Source: Clostridiaceae bacterium (GTDB lineage: Bacteria; Bacillota; Clostridia; Lachnospirales; Lachnospiraceae). From it: DNA of 64,000 nucleotides. The DNA lies in NCBI GenBank assembly GCA_902362865.1, contig CABIYE010000003.1, positions 44,689-108,688 of the forward strand, read 5' to 3'. Within the stretch, counting starts at the first letter, position 1; every line of letters begins with the position of its first letter. Of the stretch, positions 44,447-54,984 are shown piece by piece. The notes under the pieces are model-generated. The model had not been told where the DNA came from. It did not search any database and was given only the letters and a program-made list of their open reading frames with translations. The position numbers and the translations under genes were made by a program.

Positions 44447-44576
44447 TACACTAATTTTCAAAACAATCAATTTTATGCACGTTGACAAACAATCCCCTTT
44501 TTAGTCCTCTTTTTTTGTTTACTTTAACATGGTAAATCATTAACTTATTATCACGCTGATTCAAATCCCGCCGTTT

Positions 44577-45431
44577 TTACTTCCCGCTTGCCCTTTCAGC
44601 CGCGCGCACCACATGCTTAGCCAGAACAGAAGTTGTAATACTTCCCACACCTCTCGGCACCGGGCTGATATAAGACGCTTTTGGCTCTACAGCATCAAAA
44701 TCCACGTCTCCACACAGATTGCCGGCTTCATCCACATTAATCCCTACGTCCGCAACAACTGCGCCTTCGCCAACCATATCCGCCGTTATCATTCTGGCCT
44801 TTCCTGCCGCAGCAACAAGAATCTCCGCACCGCGGCAGATTTCCATCAGATTAACCGTTCTCGTGTGGCAGACTGTAATCGTCGCATGCCTCTTAAGCAG
44901 CATCATAGACAAAGGCTTGCCAACCACCATACTCCTTCCCACTACGGTAACATTTTTCCCTTTCGGATCAATGTCATAATAATCCAGCATCTCCATCACT
45001 GCTTCTGCCGTACAAGGCGCATATCCTGTCTCGTCGCCCGCAAATACTTTCGCAACATTTACCGGACTCATACAGTCCATATCCTTTTCCGGATGAATCA
45101 TTGCCTTAATCGGCTCTTCATCCAACTGCTTTGGCAGAGGGCGGAAAAGAAGAATTCCATGAACAGCCGGATCATCATTTACCTTTCGGAATTCTTCTTC
45201 AAACTCTGACTGTGTAATCTTTTCCGGGAGCTCCAGTACCCTGCATGTAATTCCCGTCATTTCCATACGCTTCTTCGCACCCCGCTCATAAGCCAGGTCA
45301 TCCGGCCGGTTTCCCACCCTCACGATGGTCAGACACGGAACAGTCCCTTCTTCTTTCAGAGCTTCCACTTTATTTATCAGCACTTCCTTCATGGCGTTCG
45401 CCACATCGGCTCCCTTCATTAATACACTCAT
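44577..45431 (-). CDS. folD: Bifunctional methylene-THF dehydrogenase/methenyl-THF cyclohydrolase
   Basis: Interconverts 5,10-methylene-THF and 10-formyl-THF with NAD(P), 284 aa. Catalytic Lys region YERGAKKRMEMTG, ILLFRPLPKQLDE, and the dinucleotide motif VVGRSMVVGKPLSMMLL are clear, with PVPRGVGSITTSVLAKH at the C-terminus. It closes the gcv/C1 operon. ATG 45431 follows AGGAGGAAAAAG; it overlaps the end of fchA? No: it starts 11 nt after the fchA stop. A dedicated FchA next door suggests that the cyclohydrolase step is doubled. Confidence 0.95.
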   Translation of the reverse strand: MSVLMKGADVANAMKEVLINKVEALKEEGTVPCLTIVRVGNRPDDLAYERGAKKRMEMTGITCRVLELPEKITQSEFEEEFRKVNDDPAVHGILLFRPLPKQLDEEPIKAMIHPEKDMDCMSPVNVAKVFAGDETGYAPCTAEAVMEMLDYYDIDPKGKNVTVVGRSMVVGKPLSMMLLKRHATITVCHTRTVNLMEICRGAEILVAAAGKARMITADMVGEGAVVADVGINVDEAGNLCGDVDFDAVEPKASYISPVPRGVGSITTSVLAKHVVRAAERASGK

Positions 45432-45441
45432 CTTTTTCCTC

Positions 45442-46068
45442 CTATCGAATCTTCTCCAGCACGCCTGCATAGATTTCTTCCTGCAGCTTCCGTACTTCTG
45501 TAATCATATGGTCCGATTCCCGATTTAGACGTTCTGCCTGTTCCCTGTCTTTCATAAGGCGGGTATTAATATAAATGTTAAGGGAAGCACCCTCCAGCGC
45601 CGCACGTGCAAACAGAACCGCAACTCCCACATCGCTGATTGCAATCCTGCTTCCCTTCTCGCCCAATGCCTTTAACTCATCCATAACCTCGGAAACAGTC
45701 TTCATAATTTCAAGCGGCACAATACTCGCCTCATACAGCGCTTTCTCCATTACACGCTCTTTCTCTTCTATCTGCTCCTTCGTCTCTTTGGGAAGTCCGT
45801 ACGCTTTTGACAACGGCTCAAATGCTTCCGCATCTTTGTCCGTCAGCTCTATCAGCTTCTTCTGAAGAACCAGAAGGCGTTCCTTTCTTTCTATAATTTC
45901 CGCTTCCACATCAGCATACTTTTTCTTTCCAATTGTAAGGTTTGCCACCATCATTCCAAGGGCTGACGCAAACGCGCCTACCGCCGCTGATGCGCCTCCG
46001 CCGCCCGGAACCGGTGCGGCAGAGGATAATACTTCCAGAAAATCTGTGGTTTTCTGCTCTAACATCAT
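45442..46068 (-). CDS. fchA: Methenyltetrahydrofolate cyclohydrolase (FTCD/FchA family)
   Basis: Hydrolyses 5,10-methenyl-THF to 10-formyl-THF, 208 aa, all-helical fold shared with the cyclodeaminase of formiminotransferase. PVPGGGGASAAVGAFASALGMMVANLT is the family signature, followed by the charged helix AEIIERKERLLVLQKKLIELTD. It lies between fhs and folD, the same order as in acetogens and purine or glycine fermenters. Confidence 0.92.
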   Translation of the reverse strand: MMLEQKTTDFLEVLSSAAPVPGGGGASAAVGAFASALGMMVANLTIGKKKYADVEAEIIERKERLLVLQKKLIELTDKDAEAFEPLSKAYGLPKETKEQIEEKERVMEKALYEASIVPLEIMKTVSEVMDELKALGEKGSRIAISDVGVAVLFARAALEGASLNIYINTRLMKDREQAERLNRESDHMITEVRKLQEEIYAGVLEKIR

Positions 46069-46082
46069 AATCTTTCTTCTCC

Positions 46083-47762
46083 TTAAAACAAGCCTGATAT
46101 TACGCCGTCGGCGTCTACATCAATCTTTTCTGCGGAAGGTACCTTCGGAAGTCCCGGCATCTTCATAATATCGCCTGTAAGGGCAACCAGGAAACCTGCT
46201 CCCGCAGAAGCTGTAATATCACGAATCGTAATCCGGAAGTTCTCCGGCCTTCCCAGTTTCTTTGCATCATCTGTCAATGAGTACTGGTTCTTCGCCATAC
46301 AGATTGGGAGATTTCCGAGCCCGATTGCTTCCAGATTCTTAATTTCCCTATTTGCCTTGGGTGTGTAATCCACTCCGTCAGCTCCGTACACCTTTGCTGC
46401 AATTGCTTCAATCTTCTCTTTTACAGACGCATTGACATCGTACACATATTCCATCGTACTCTCACCTTCACAAAGACGGATTACTTCTTTTGCGAGCTCT
46501 TCTCCGCCTTCGCCGCCGCGCGCCCACACCTCAGACAACGCTACATTTGCGCCCAACTCTTCACATTTCTCGCGGACAAGCGCAAGCTCCGCTTCCGTAT
46601 CTGTCGGAAAAGCATTGATCGCTACTACTACCGGAAGATGATATACCTTTGTAATATTCTCAATATGTTTCAGCAAGTTTGGAATTCCTTTTTCAAGCGC
46701 CTCCAAATTCTCTGTCTGCAATTCTGTCTTCGGCACGCCGCCGTTATATTTCAGCGCTTTAATTGTAGCCACCAGAACTACTGCATTCGGACGGATACCT
46801 GCCATACGGCACTTAATATCAATGAATTTCTCCGCTCCCAAATCTGCACCGAATCCCGCTTCTGTAATCATATAATCTGACAGCTTCATTCCCATCTTCG
46901 TGGCAATAACGCTATTACAGCCGTGAGCAATGTTCGCAAATGGCCCGCCATGGATAAATGCAGGCGTTCCTTCCAATGTCTGCACCAGATTCGGCTTTAA
47001 CGCATCTTTAAGAAGCGCAGCCACCGCGCCTTCCGCATGAAGGTCTCCTGCCGTAACAGGTTTGCCTTCTCTTGAATACGCTACAATAATCTTAGACACA
47101 CGTTCTTTCAGATCCAGAATATCATTTGCCAGACAAAATACTGCCATAATTTCGGAAGCCACCGTAATATCAAATCCATCCTGCCTGGTCACTCCATCTG
47201 CCTTAGCTCCCAACCCGTCCACAATAGAGCGGAGCTGACGGTCATTCATATCTACACAACGTCTCCACGTAACTTTATTCGTATCAATATCCAGTGCATT
47301 TCCCTGATGGATATGGTTATCCAGCATCGCTGCAATCAAATTGTTGGCAGCTCCAATCGCATGAAGATCTCCTGTAAAATGAAGATTAATATCCTCCATC
47401 GGAACAACCTGCGCGTAACCTCCGCCTGCCGCTCCGCCTTTCACCCCAAATACCGGACCAAGCGAAGGCTCCCGCAGCGCTACCATCGTCTTTTTGCCCA
47501 GGCGGTTCATCGCATCCGCCAGACCGATCGTCGTCGTCGTCTTTCCTTCTCCCGCCGGAGTCGGATTGATTGCCGTTACCAGAATCACTTTCGCATCAGG
47601 ACGAGTCTCCAATTCATCCTTATAATAACGATAATCAATCTTCGCCTTATATTTTCCGTAATTTTCTACATATTTATCCGGAATGCCAATAGAATCCGCA
47701 ATCTCGTTAATCACCTTCATCTGTGCTTCCTGAGCAATTTCAATATCACTTTTAAACCCCAT
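46083..47762 (-). CDS. fhs: Formate-tetrahydrofolate ligase
   Basis: ATP-dependent formate activation to 10-formyl-THF, or the reverse to make ATP during glycine or purine catabolism, 559 aa. P-loop [53 protein letters not shown] and [13 protein letters not shown] are diagnostic. Start [13 protein letters not shown] at 47762. In this operon the ATP-yielding reverse direction is the more useful one, since glycine cleavage supplies methylene-THF; that is inference. Confidence 0.97.
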   Translation of the reverse strand: MGFKSDIEIAQEAQMKVINEIADSIGIPDKYVENYGKYKAKIDYRYYKDELETRPDAKVILVTAINPTPAGEGKTTTTIGLADAMNRLGKKTMVALREPSLGPVFGVKGGAAGGGYAQVVPMEDINLHFTGDLHAIGAANNLIAAMLDNHIHQGNALDIDTNKVTWRRCVDMNDRQLRSIVDGLGAKADGVTRQDGFDITVASEIMAVFCLANDILDLKERVSKIIVAYSREGKPVTAGDLHAEGAVAALLKDALKPNLVQTLEGTPAFIHGGPFANIAHGCNSVIATKMGMKLSDYMITEAGFGADLGAEKFIDIKCRMAGIRPNAVVLVATIKALKYNGGVPKTELQTENLEALEKGIPNLLKHIENITKVYHLPVVVAINAFPTDTEAELALVREKCEELGANVALSEVWARGGEGGEELAKEVIRLCEGESTMEYVYDVNASVKEKIEAIAAKVYGADGVDYTPKANREIKNLEAIGLGNLPICMAKNQYSLTDDAKKLGRPENFRITIRDITASAGAGFLVALTGDIMKMPGLPKVPSAEKIDVDADGVISGLF

Positions 47763-47782
47763 TTTACATACCACCTTTCTGT

Positions 47783-49189
47783 TTATCTTTTTTTCTTCGG
47801 CATTATATGTACCGCTTCTCCTACAGCATCCTCCAGTGCTTCTGCTATAGCTTCGTTATAGGTCGGATGAGCCCGCATTCCCCTTAAAAGCTGTTGTACC
47901 GTCAGACGGTTTACAACTGCCGTTACCAGCTCTCCGATCATATCCGTCGCTCTCGCACACATCAGCTGCGCACCGACAATCACGTCTGTCTCTGCTTCTA
48001 CAATCACCTTAACAAATCCGCGCTCTTCCTTTGTAATCAAGGACTTTCCATTTGCGCTCATAATAAACTTACCAGTCTTCACAGCGATTCCCTGCTCTTT
48101 TGCCTCATCTTCCGTCATGCCGACAGATGCAATCTCAGGATCTGTATACACACAACCGGGAACTGTATGCACGTCAATGGCCGGCTCTTTCCCCATAAGC
48201 CTTTCTGCCACATAAACACCCTGCGCGCTTGCCAGATGCGCTAACTGCATACCTTTCACCAAATCACCGATGGCGTAGACTCCCTCTATACTGGTTCTAA
48301 AATCCTCATCCACAACCACTCGTCCGCGCTCCATAGCCGGCTGCACGCCCTCTCCAAACAGCCCCTCGGTGTTCGGACACCTGCCCACCGCACACAGAAC
48401 ATACTGAGCGGAAACTCTTACTTCCTTTTCTTTTTCCACAAATACGCAGGCGTACTGTCCATCTTCTTCCTCTACCCGCTGAACAGCCGCAGAAGTGTGA
48501 ATATCTATTCCCCGCTTTTTCAAAATCATTTTCAAATTCTGGGAAATCTCCTTGTCCATATTCGGAATCAGCCTCGGCATAGCCTCCACAATCGTCACCT
48601 TGCATCCCAGATTCGCGTATACACTTGCAAATTCCACACTGATGACTCCGCCACCGATAATCACCAGGCTCTCCGGCGCCTCTTCTAACCGAAACAATTC
48701 GTCACTGGTCAAAACTCCTGGAAGCTCCAGCCCCGGAATCGGCAGAATCAGAGGTTTAGAGCCTGCCGCCAGGATAATTTTCTCCGCTTCATAGCATACT
48801 TCGCCTTCCTGGGAAACGACCCGTACCGTTTTACCTTTCTCAAGGGTTCCTTTTCCTGAAATAAGAGTAACTCCATTTGCCTTTAACAGTTGTTCGATTC
48901 CCTGGCACAGCTTATCCGTGGTATCTTCTTTATATTCCAGAATCTTATGATAATCATAGGAAACCTCCGAAGCCTCAACACCAAATACAGCGCTCTCTTT
49001 CATTTCCCGGTAAATGGAAGAAGCATGTACCATCGCTTTCGCCGGAATACAGCCTCGGTTCAGGCATGTGCCTCCCACCCGCCGGTTTTCGATGACCGCC
49101 GTCTTAAATCCTGCTTTCGCTGTTTTGATTGCCGCCACATAACCTCCCGGTCCACCGCCGATGACAATCACATCAAATCTCTCGCCCAT
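47783..49189 (-). CDS. lpd: Dihydrolipoyl dehydrogenase (glycine cleavage L protein)
   Basis: FAD enzyme reoxidising the lipoyl arm of GcvH with NAD+, 468 aa. FAD site [21 protein letters not shown], redox disulfide [18 protein letters not shown] site [20 protein letters not shown], and catalytic [14 protein letters not shown] at the C-terminus. Embedded between lplA and fhs. Confidence 0.95.
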   Translation of the reverse strand: MGERFDVIVIGGGPGGYVAAIKTAKAGFKTAVIENRRVGGTCLNRGCIPAKAMVHASSIYREMKESAVFGVEASEVSYDYHKILEYKEDTTDKLCQGIEQLLKANGVTLISGKGTLEKGKTVRVVSQEGEVCYEAEKIILAAGSKPLILPIPGLELPGVLTSDELFRLEEAPESLVIIGGGVISVEFASVYANLGCKVTIVEAMPRLIPNMDKEISQNLKMILKKRGIDIHTSAAVQRVEEEDGQYACVFVEKEKEVRVSAQYVLCAVGRCPNTEGLFGEGVQPAMERGRVVVDEDFRTSIEGVYAIGDLVKGMQLAHLASAQGVYVAERLMGKEPAIDVHTVPGCVYTDPEIASVGMTEDEAKEQGIAVKTGKFIMSANGKSLITKEERGFVKVIVEAETDVIVGAQLMCARATDMIGELVTAVVNRLTVQQLLRGMRAHPTYNEAIAEALEDAVGEAVHIMPKKKR

Positions 49190-49202
49190 AAATGCATCTC
49201 CT

Positions 49203-50201
49203 TTATAAATCTACAGTCCCGATCCATTCTATTATATCTTTCATCATCTGCTCCATTTCTTTATCTTCAGACCAATAAAGACTAAGCTCTGTACAGATTG
49301 CTTTTTTATCATAACGGACGTTCTTAAGATAATTTCTGATTTCCGGCATCAGATCCTGCTTCATGGCGTCAGAATATACATTCATATCCTCTATCCGCCC
49401 ATTCTTCACTTTCATCTGAAAGGTTACCTGTCCCCATGGGAAACGGTTAGAAAGCTCATACTGGAAATCCAGTTTTCGCCCGAACACCCAGTCCCAGGAA
49501 GCAAAATGCTTTGTCCGCTCTTCAATTTCTCCGGCGTCCAGGTCTTCCATTTTTAGAATCTCTGCTTCCAGACCGTATACCTCTTCAAATGCTTCCAGCA
49601 GCTTTTGCTTTAACTTATCAATTGTAAGCCCCGGAGCATATTCTGTCAAGTTGGCCACTCTTGCCCTCACAGAATCCACACCCTTCGACTGAAGCTTCTC
49701 CTTAGACACAGTCAGATATCTTGACAGCTCTCCCATATCTACATTTACCATCAGAGTCCCGTGATGGTAGCAGCAGTCGCCCTGCTCGTAAAATGCATTA
49801 CCTGAAAATTTATGGCCGTCAATCAATATATCATTTCTTCCTGACTTCTCCGCATGGATTCCCAGCTTCTTTACCGCCTCAAGGATAACGGAAAGCTGTC
49901 TGTCCACATCGTAATTATCCTTGCGCACAAGGAAAGTGAAATTCAGGTTCCCCAAATCATGATAGACCGCGCCACCGCCGGAGAGCCTGCGCACCGGATA
50001 ACCATTCTCTTCCTCCAGCTTGCTCACCAGACATTCTTTCCATACATTTTGGTTACGCCCGATAACAACCGTATTCCTATTCTGCCAAAGATATAGGATG
50101 CACTCCTCTTTGCCACAATGGAGGAGCAGATACTCCTCCATTGCAAGATTCTGATAAGGCACGGTATTTTCACTTTCTATATAAGATAGCTTCTTAATCA
50201 T
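49203..50201 (-). CDS. lplA: Lipoate-protein ligase A
   Basis: Attaches free lipoate, through lipoyl-AMP, to GcvH, 332 aa. RRLSGGGAVYHDLGNLNFTF, the lysine region GRNDILIDGHKFSGNAFY, and the C-terminal accessory domain with FPWGQVTFQMKV are typical of full-length LplA. Its place within the gcv operon indicates GcvH is its main client; no lipoate synthase is in the window, suggesting salvage. Confidence 0.93.
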   Translation of the reverse strand: MIKKLSYIESENTVPYQNLAMEEYLLLHCGKEECILYLWQNRNTVVIGRNQNVWKECLVSKLEEENGYPVRRLSGGGAVYHDLGNLNFTFLVRKDNYDVDRQLSVILEAVKKLGIHAEKSGRNDILIDGHKFSGNAFYEQGDCCYHHGTLMVNVDMGELSRYLTVSKEKLQSKGVDSVRARVANLTEYAPGLTIDKLKQKLLEAFEEVYGLEAEILKMEDLDAGEIEERTKHFASWDWVFGRKLDFQYELSNRFPWGQVTFQMKVKNGRIEDMNVYSDAMKQDLMPEIRNYLKNVRYDKKAICTELSLYWSEDKEMEQMMKDIIEWIGTVDL

Positions 50202-50260
50202 TGTAATACCTCTCTCAAAACAAAGCGGACAAGTCCGCCTCGAACTCCCATATCATAATA

Positions 50261-51691
50261 CTATTTTTCAAATTCATATCTCAATACAGGATGTCTTGCC
50301 GCTCCTACTTCATCCAGCCTAGTTACCGGCGTATTGACTGGCGCCATGTGAAGCTTCTCAGCATCTTCCTCAGCCAATTTGTACAACTCCCTGAATACCT
50401 GGATTGCCTGATCCAGCGTTTCCTTCGACTCCGTCTCGGTAGGCTCTACCATCAACGCCTCATCTACAATCAACGGGAAATACATGGTCGGCGGATGGAT
50501 GCCATTGTCCAGAAGTCCTTTGGCGATATCCATCGCAGCCACGCCCGTCTTTTTCTTCAGATCCGAAAGACTCATAACAAATTCATGCATACACACTTCG
50601 TCATACGCCATGGTATAAAGGTCTTTCAGCTTATACATCATATAATTTGCATTAAGAACTGCATTGCCACTTGCCTCCGGGATTCCTTCTTTTCCAAGGG
50701 TCATCACATAGGTCAGCGCCCGCACTGCCACAAGGAAGTTTCCGTAGAAGTCCTTCATCTCGCCGATACTGTGCTCCGCCTTCTTAAAGGAAAGCTCCTC
50801 TGTACCTTCCACCAGTACAGACGGAAGGAACTGTACCAGATGCTCCTTGCATCCCACGGGACCGCTTCCTGGGCCGCCCCCGCCATGAGGCGTGGAAAAT
50901 GTCTTATGAAGATTCAGATGAATGACGTCAAATCCCATATCTCCCGGGCGTACCGTACCCATTACCGCATTCAGGTTCGCACCGTCATAATAACACTGTC
51001 CGCCGCAGTCATGGATGATTCTGGTAATCTCAAGAATATTTTTATCGAACAGCCCCACCGTGTTCGGATTGGTAAGCATCAGTCCTGCTACGTCATCCCC
51101 TGCCGCTTCTTTCAATTTCTCCAGGTCTACGCATCCATCTTCCCCGGATGGTACGCTTACCACAGAGTAACCTGCCATAACAGCGCTGGCCGGGTTCGTG
51201 CCATGGGCGGAATCAGGAACGATAATCTTGGTTCTCTTCTTATCTCCCCGGCTTTCGTGGTACGCTTTAATCAGCAGAAGACCCGTAAATTCTCCGTGCG
51301 CTCCCGCAGCTGGCTGCAGCGTCATCCTCTCCATTCCAGTAATCTCACACAGGTAGTCTTCCAGTGTCTTCATTACTTCCATGCATCCCTGAACCGTGTG
51401 CTCCGGCTGCAGCGGATGAATCTCCGTAAATCCGGGCAGAGAAGCCATATCCTCATTAATCTTCGGGTTATACTTCATCGTACAGGAACCCAGCGGATAA
51501 AAGCCGTCATTGACTCCATGGCATTTCTTCGCAAGCTCTGTGTAATGTCTGCTAATCTCAGTTTCGGAAAGCTGCGGCAAATGCAACGCACGCTCCCTTC
51601 GGTTCTTATCTTCCGGCATGATTACTTCCACATCGCACTCCGGAAGCAGGCTTAAGCCTCTGCCTTCTTTTCCTTTTTCAAATATTAACAT
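50261..51691 (-). CDS. gcvPB: Glycine dehydrogenase (decarboxylating) subunit 2
   Basis: PLP-binding half of the split P protein, 476 aa. PLP lysine in LNLHKTFSTPHGGGGPGSG, preceded by YDGANLNAVMG. Works with GcvPA to decarboxylate glycine and load aminomethyl on lipoyl-GcvH. Starts 4 nt after the GcvPA stop, so stoichiometric synthesis is expected. Confidence 0.97.
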   Translation of the reverse strand: MLIFEKGKEGRGLSLLPECDVEVIMPEDKNRRERALHLPQLSETEISRHYTELAKKCHGVNDGFYPLGSCTMKYNPKINEDMASLPGFTEIHPLQPEHTVQGCMEVMKTLEDYLCEITGMERMTLQPAAGAHGEFTGLLLIKAYHESRGDKKRTKIIVPDSAHGTNPASAVMAGYSVVSVPSGEDGCVDLEKLKEAAGDDVAGLMLTNPNTVGLFDKNILEITRIIHDCGGQCYYDGANLNAVMGTVRPGDMGFDVIHLNLHKTFSTPHGGGGPGSGPVGCKEHLVQFLPSVLVEGTEELSFKKAEHSIGEMKDFYGNFLVAVRALTYVMTLGKEGIPEASGNAVLNANYMMYKLKDLYTMAYDEVCMHEFVMSLSDLKKKTGVAAMDIAKGLLDNGIHPPTMYFPLIVDEALMVEPTETESKETLDQAIQVFRELYKLAEEDAEKLHMAPVNTPVTRLDEVGAARHPVLRYEFEK

Positions 51692-51694
51692 CCT

Positions 51695-53005
51695 TTACAC
51701 CCCCTTTACGATGGCTACAGCCCTGTCAATATCTTCTTTGCTGTTCATCTCTGTACAGCACCACAAAATTCTATGTTCATCCAGCGGATAGCCTCCGAGA
51801 ATTCCCTCTTTTTCCAGTGCGGAAAGGATGCTCTCTGCCGGGGCATCTGATACCGTAACAAATTCATGAAAAAATTCTCCCTGGTTCTCTACACGACATC
51901 CTGCCTTTTCTAATTCCCTTGCCATATAATGAGCTTTTGATGTACACTGAACCGCCACATTCTTAAGCCCTTCACTTCCCATGGATGCCAGATATACGCC
52001 TACTGCCAGCGCACACAACGCCTGGTTGGAGCATACATTACTGGAAGCCTTCTCTCTTCGGATATGCTGTTCTCTCGCCTGGAGGGTAAGCACATATCCC
52101 GTCTTTCCGTTGTGATCCTTGGTCTGCCCTACAATTCTTCCCGGCAATTTTCTTGTCATACCTGACACACATGCCATAAATCCAAGATATGGGCCGCCAA
52201 ATGCCAGTGAAAGCCCAAGCGGCTGTCCATCGCCTACCGCCACGTCTGCGCCATATTCCCTCGGAGTTTTGATGATTCCAAGTGAAATCGGATTCACGCC
52301 CATAATATATTTTGCTCCCGCTTCATGCGCAACCTCTCCGATTGCTTCAGCGTCTTCCAGACTTCCATAATAATTCGGCTGCTGGATGTATACGCACGCC
52401 GTCCCGGAATCCACAAGAGCACGAAGCGCTTCCAGGTCTACCGCTCCGTCTTTCTCTGGAATCACATCCAGTTCCATTTCATTGCCATAACAATATGTTT
52501 TCACCGTCTCAAGCACATGGGGATCTACTGTCGCCGCAATCAGCGCCTTACTGCGCTTTCTTTCCCTGCACATGGCAACCGCCTCCGCCGCCGCACTGCC
52601 CCCGTCATATACAGATGCATTCGATACGTCCATGCCCGTAAGCTCGCAGATCATCGTCTGATACTCAAAAATAGACTGCAAGATTCCCTGACTAATCTCT
52701 GCCTGGTATGGCGTATATGCCGTTACCAGGTTTTCTTTGGATATTACGCTCTTTACAACAGATGGAATATAATGCCGATACGCGCCTGCTCCTCTGAAAA
52801 TCACAGGGAACACTTTATTCTTTGCCGCTATCTGGCTCATCTTTCTTCTGACTTCCAGCTCCGACATTCCTTCTGGAATATGAAGCCCGTCTTTCACCTT
52901 TACTTCATCCGGAATATGCCCGAATAAATCTTCCATAGACTCAAAGCCTATCTCAGCAAGCATTTCCTTTTGTTCCTGCTTCGTTCCAGGAATATAATTT
53001 CCCAT
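51695..53005 (-). CDS. gcvPA: Glycine dehydrogenase (decarboxylating) subunit 1
   Basis: First half of the split P protein, 436 aa. Starts MGNYIPGTKQEQKEMLAEIG; contains FRGAGAYRHYIPSVV, PYQAEISQGILQSIFEYQTMI and NVCSNQALCALA. Split P proteins are the norm in Firmicutes. Confidence 0.97.
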   Translation of the reverse strand: MGNYIPGTKQEQKEMLAEIGFESMEDLFGHIPDEVKVKDGLHIPEGMSELEVRRKMSQIAAKNKVFPVIFRGAGAYRHYIPSVVKSVISKENLVTAYTPYQAEISQGILQSIFEYQTMICELTGMDVSNASVYDGGSAAAEAVAMCRERKRSKALIAATVDPHVLETVKTYCYGNEMELDVIPEKDGAVDLEALRALVDSGTACVYIQQPNYYGSLEDAEAIGEVAHEAGAKYIMGVNPISLGIIKTPREYGADVAVGDGQPLGLSLAFGGPYLGFMACVSGMTRKLPGRIVGQTKDHNGKTGYVLTLQAREQHIRREKASSNVCSNQALCALAVGVYLASMGSEGLKNVAVQCTSKAHYMARELEKAGCRVENQGEFFHEFVTVSDAPAESILSALEKEGILGGYPLDEHRILWCCTEMNSKEDIDRAVAIVKGV

Positions 53006-53026
53006 AAAGCGTCCACCGCCCTTCTT

Positions 53027-53404
53027 TTATTCTTCGCTCTCTACAAATGCCTTGTACTCTTCCGCTGTCAAAAGTTCTTCTTTATCTGTAATGTCTTTTA
53101 CTTTTACAAACCATGCATCATATGGAGCCTCATTGATTCTCTCTGGCGCATCCAGAAGTTCTTCGTTCACTTCACATACCACGCCGGATACCGGTGAATA
53201 TACGTCAGATACTGCTTTTACAGACTCTACATCTGAAAATGCTTCTCCTACCGTAACTTCATCCTCTTCTTCCGGGAGATTTACGAATACCAGATCTCCA
53301 AGCTCTGACTGTGCAAAATCAGTAAGTCCAATTACTGCAACATCTCCCTCTTCCTTTACCCACTCATGTGATTTTGAATATAATAATCCTTCTCTTACTT
53401 CCAT
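53027..53404 (-). CDS. gcvH: Glycine cleavage system H protein
   Basis: Lipoyl carrier, 125 aa. The lipoylated lysine is K63 in [20 protein letters not shown]-terminus [24 protein letters not shown] is canonical. Shuttles the aminomethyl group between P, T and L proteins. Confidence 0.97.
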   Translation of the reverse strand: MEVREGLLYSKSHEWVKEEGDVAVIGLTDFAQSELGDLVFVNLPEEEDEVTVGEAFSDVESVKAVSDVYSPVSGVVCEVNEELLDAPERINEAPYDAWFVKVKDITDKEELLTAEEYKAFVESEE

Positions 53405-53434
53405 TGTTCCTGTCTCCTTTTCTCTTTATAATGA

Positions 53435-54523
53435 TTATTTACTTCTTTTATAAAACGGAAGCGCCACAACCTCAGCTTCCACTTTACGCCCTCTTACTTC
53501 TGCCTCTAACTTATCGCCGATCTCCGCCGTTCCTTCTTCCACCAGCGCCATTGCAATGGGATACCCAAGATATGGGCAGTGCGTACCGGAAGTGGTAATT
53601 CCGATCTTACATCCGTCCTTAAAAACATCCTGATGCTCTCTGATAATTCCGCGCCCAGTTACTTTCAGGCCAATACGCTTTCTCTGAGGCGCTTTCTTGT
53701 CTTCCAGAGCTGCCTTACCGATAAAATCTTCCTTTGCCATTTTCACGGCAAATCCCAGCCCCGTCTCCAATGGGGATACCGTATCATCCATCTCATGTCC
53801 GTAAAGCGGCATTGCCGCTTCCATACGAAGCGTATCTCTTGCTCCCAGCCCACAGGGGATCAGCCCTTCTTCTTTTCCATTCTCCAAAAGAATATCCCAC
53901 ATCTTCTCCGCATCAGCGCTGTCAAGATAAAGCTCTACACCGTCTTCCCCTGTATATCCTGTCTTGGAAATAATACACGGGATTCCTGCAACCTCTGTGT
54001 CAAATACAGCGTGATAATACTTTTTCGGAATATTTTCCTCCGCCGTAAGTTTTTTCAAAATCTCCATTGCCTTCGGACCCTGCAATGCAAGCTGCGCATA
54101 ATGCTCAGACACATCGGTAAATGTCACCTCACCAAACTGATGAGCAAGCATCCACTGATAATCCTTATCCTTATTTGCCGCATTCACAACAATAAAATAA
54201 TGCTCATCTGATTTCTTATAAACAATAAGGTCATCAACCGTACCGCCATCTTCATTACACATGGGACTGTACCTTGCCTGTCCGTCCACCATATTGTCAA
54301 AGTTATTCGTCAAAATCATTTGAAGATTCGCAAGTGCATCCTTGCCCTCACACAGCACCTCTCCCATGTGAGATACATCGAACAGTCCTGCCTGAGTGCG
54401 GACCGCCATATGTTCTTTGATTACCCCCGCCTCATACTGTACCGGCAATAAATATCCGCCAAACGGCACGATCTTTCCTCCGGCTTTTACATGTGCGTCA
54501 TACAATGGTGTCTTCAATTCCAT
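53435..54523 (-). CDS. gcvT: Glycine cleavage system aminomethyltransferase T
   Basis: Transfers C1 from aminomethyl-GcvH to THF giving methylene-THF and NH3, 362 aa. MELKTPLYDAHVKAGGKIVPFGGYLLPVQY start, HMGEVLCEGKDAL, YTGEDGVELYLDS with the catalytic Asp region earlier (DLIVYK), and EAAMPLYGHEMDDT. ATG 54523 has AAAGGAGGAGC upstream; a further upstream in-frame Met is inside the leader and not credible. First gene of the operon under the glycine riboswitch. Confidence 0.97.
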   Translation of the reverse strand: MELKTPLYDAHVKAGGKIVPFGGYLLPVQYEAGVIKEHMAVRTQAGLFDVSHMGEVLCEGKDALANLQMILTNNFDNMVDGQARYSPMCNEDGGTVDDLIVYKKSDEHYFIVVNAANKDKDYQWMLAHQFGEVTFTDVSEHYAQLALQGPKAMEILKKLTAEENIPKKYYHAVFDTEVAGIPCIISKTGYTGEDGVELYLDSADAEKMWDILLENGKEEGLIPCGLGARDTLRMEAAMPLYGHEMDDTVSPLETGLGFAVKMAKEDFIGKAALEDKKAPQRKRIGLKVTGRGIIREHQDVFKDGCKIGITTSGTHCPYLGYPIAMALVEEGTAEIGDKLEAEVRGRKVEAEVVALPFYKRSK

Positions 54524-54568
54524 TTTTGCTCCTCCTTTTCCTGGTATATAAAGTCTGTCAGAGCCTTT

Positions 54569-54604
54569 TATAGTATAGGAAAGCGAAAACTTTCCTATAC
54601 TATA
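54569..54604 (-). other. 15-bp perfect hairpin in the gcvT leader
   Basis: TATAGTATAGGAAAG pairs perfectly with CTTTCCTATACTATA around a 6-nt loop, just after the riboswitch terminator and about 45 nt before gcvT. No T tract follows, so it is probably an mRNA-stabilising or processing hairpin rather than a terminator. Confidence 0.6.
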
Positions 54605-54647
54605 AAAAAGGAACCGGAACATTCATCTAAATGAATGTTTCAGTTCC
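54604..54647 (-). terminator. Riboswitch expression-platform terminator
   Basis: GGAAC...ACATTCAT/ATGAATGT...GGTTCC stem with TTAG-type loop followed by six T. It follows the glycine aptamer and precedes gcvT, so glycine binding presumably prevents its formation. Confidence 0.85.
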
Positions 54648-54654
54648 CTGTCGT

Positions 54655-54766
54655 CTGTCCTCCAGAGCTTTGTCCGAATTCAATTCCTTTTGCCTGAGAG
54701 TTTCAAATCTCCTCTTGCCCCTTCGGCGTCCTGCAAATCATACCAGGATCTCTCTTGAATTCATCA
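54655..54766 (-). promoter_or_regulatory. Glycine riboswitch, apparently a single aptamer
   Basis: Hallmark segments in order on the minus strand: AGAGAGATCC, GACGCCGAAGGGGCAAG, AAACTCTCAGGCAAAAGGA, GGACAAAGCTCTGGAGG. Flanking GAATTCAA/TTGAATTC can pair. Most glycine riboswitches are tandem; I see only one complete aptamer between the promoter and the terminator. Turns on gcv genes at high glycine. Confidence 0.88.
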
Positions 54767-54794
54767 ACCAATTACCTATCCTTGATTTGCCCTT

Positions 54795-54823
54795 ATTATA
54801 TCCATCGTATTTTCATTTGTCAA
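54795..54823 (-). promoter_or_regulatory. gcv operon promoter
   Basis: Perfect TTGACA (54823-54818), 17 bp, perfect TATAAT (54800-54795), about 25-30 nt upstream of the riboswitch aptamer. The maximal strength fits control at the level of termination. Confidence 0.9.
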
Positions 54824-54984
54824 CGTCTTTTTTGTGCAATACAACCATAAAAGTTTGGCTATTTTTTCACATTATTGTTGATTTTTTCACATTTTCTTAA
54901 AAACACCCTATTTTCGAGGATTTTTCCACTTAAGCACTTTATATTTATTGGCAATCCCAATATGTATATTAAAATTTTTCATAT

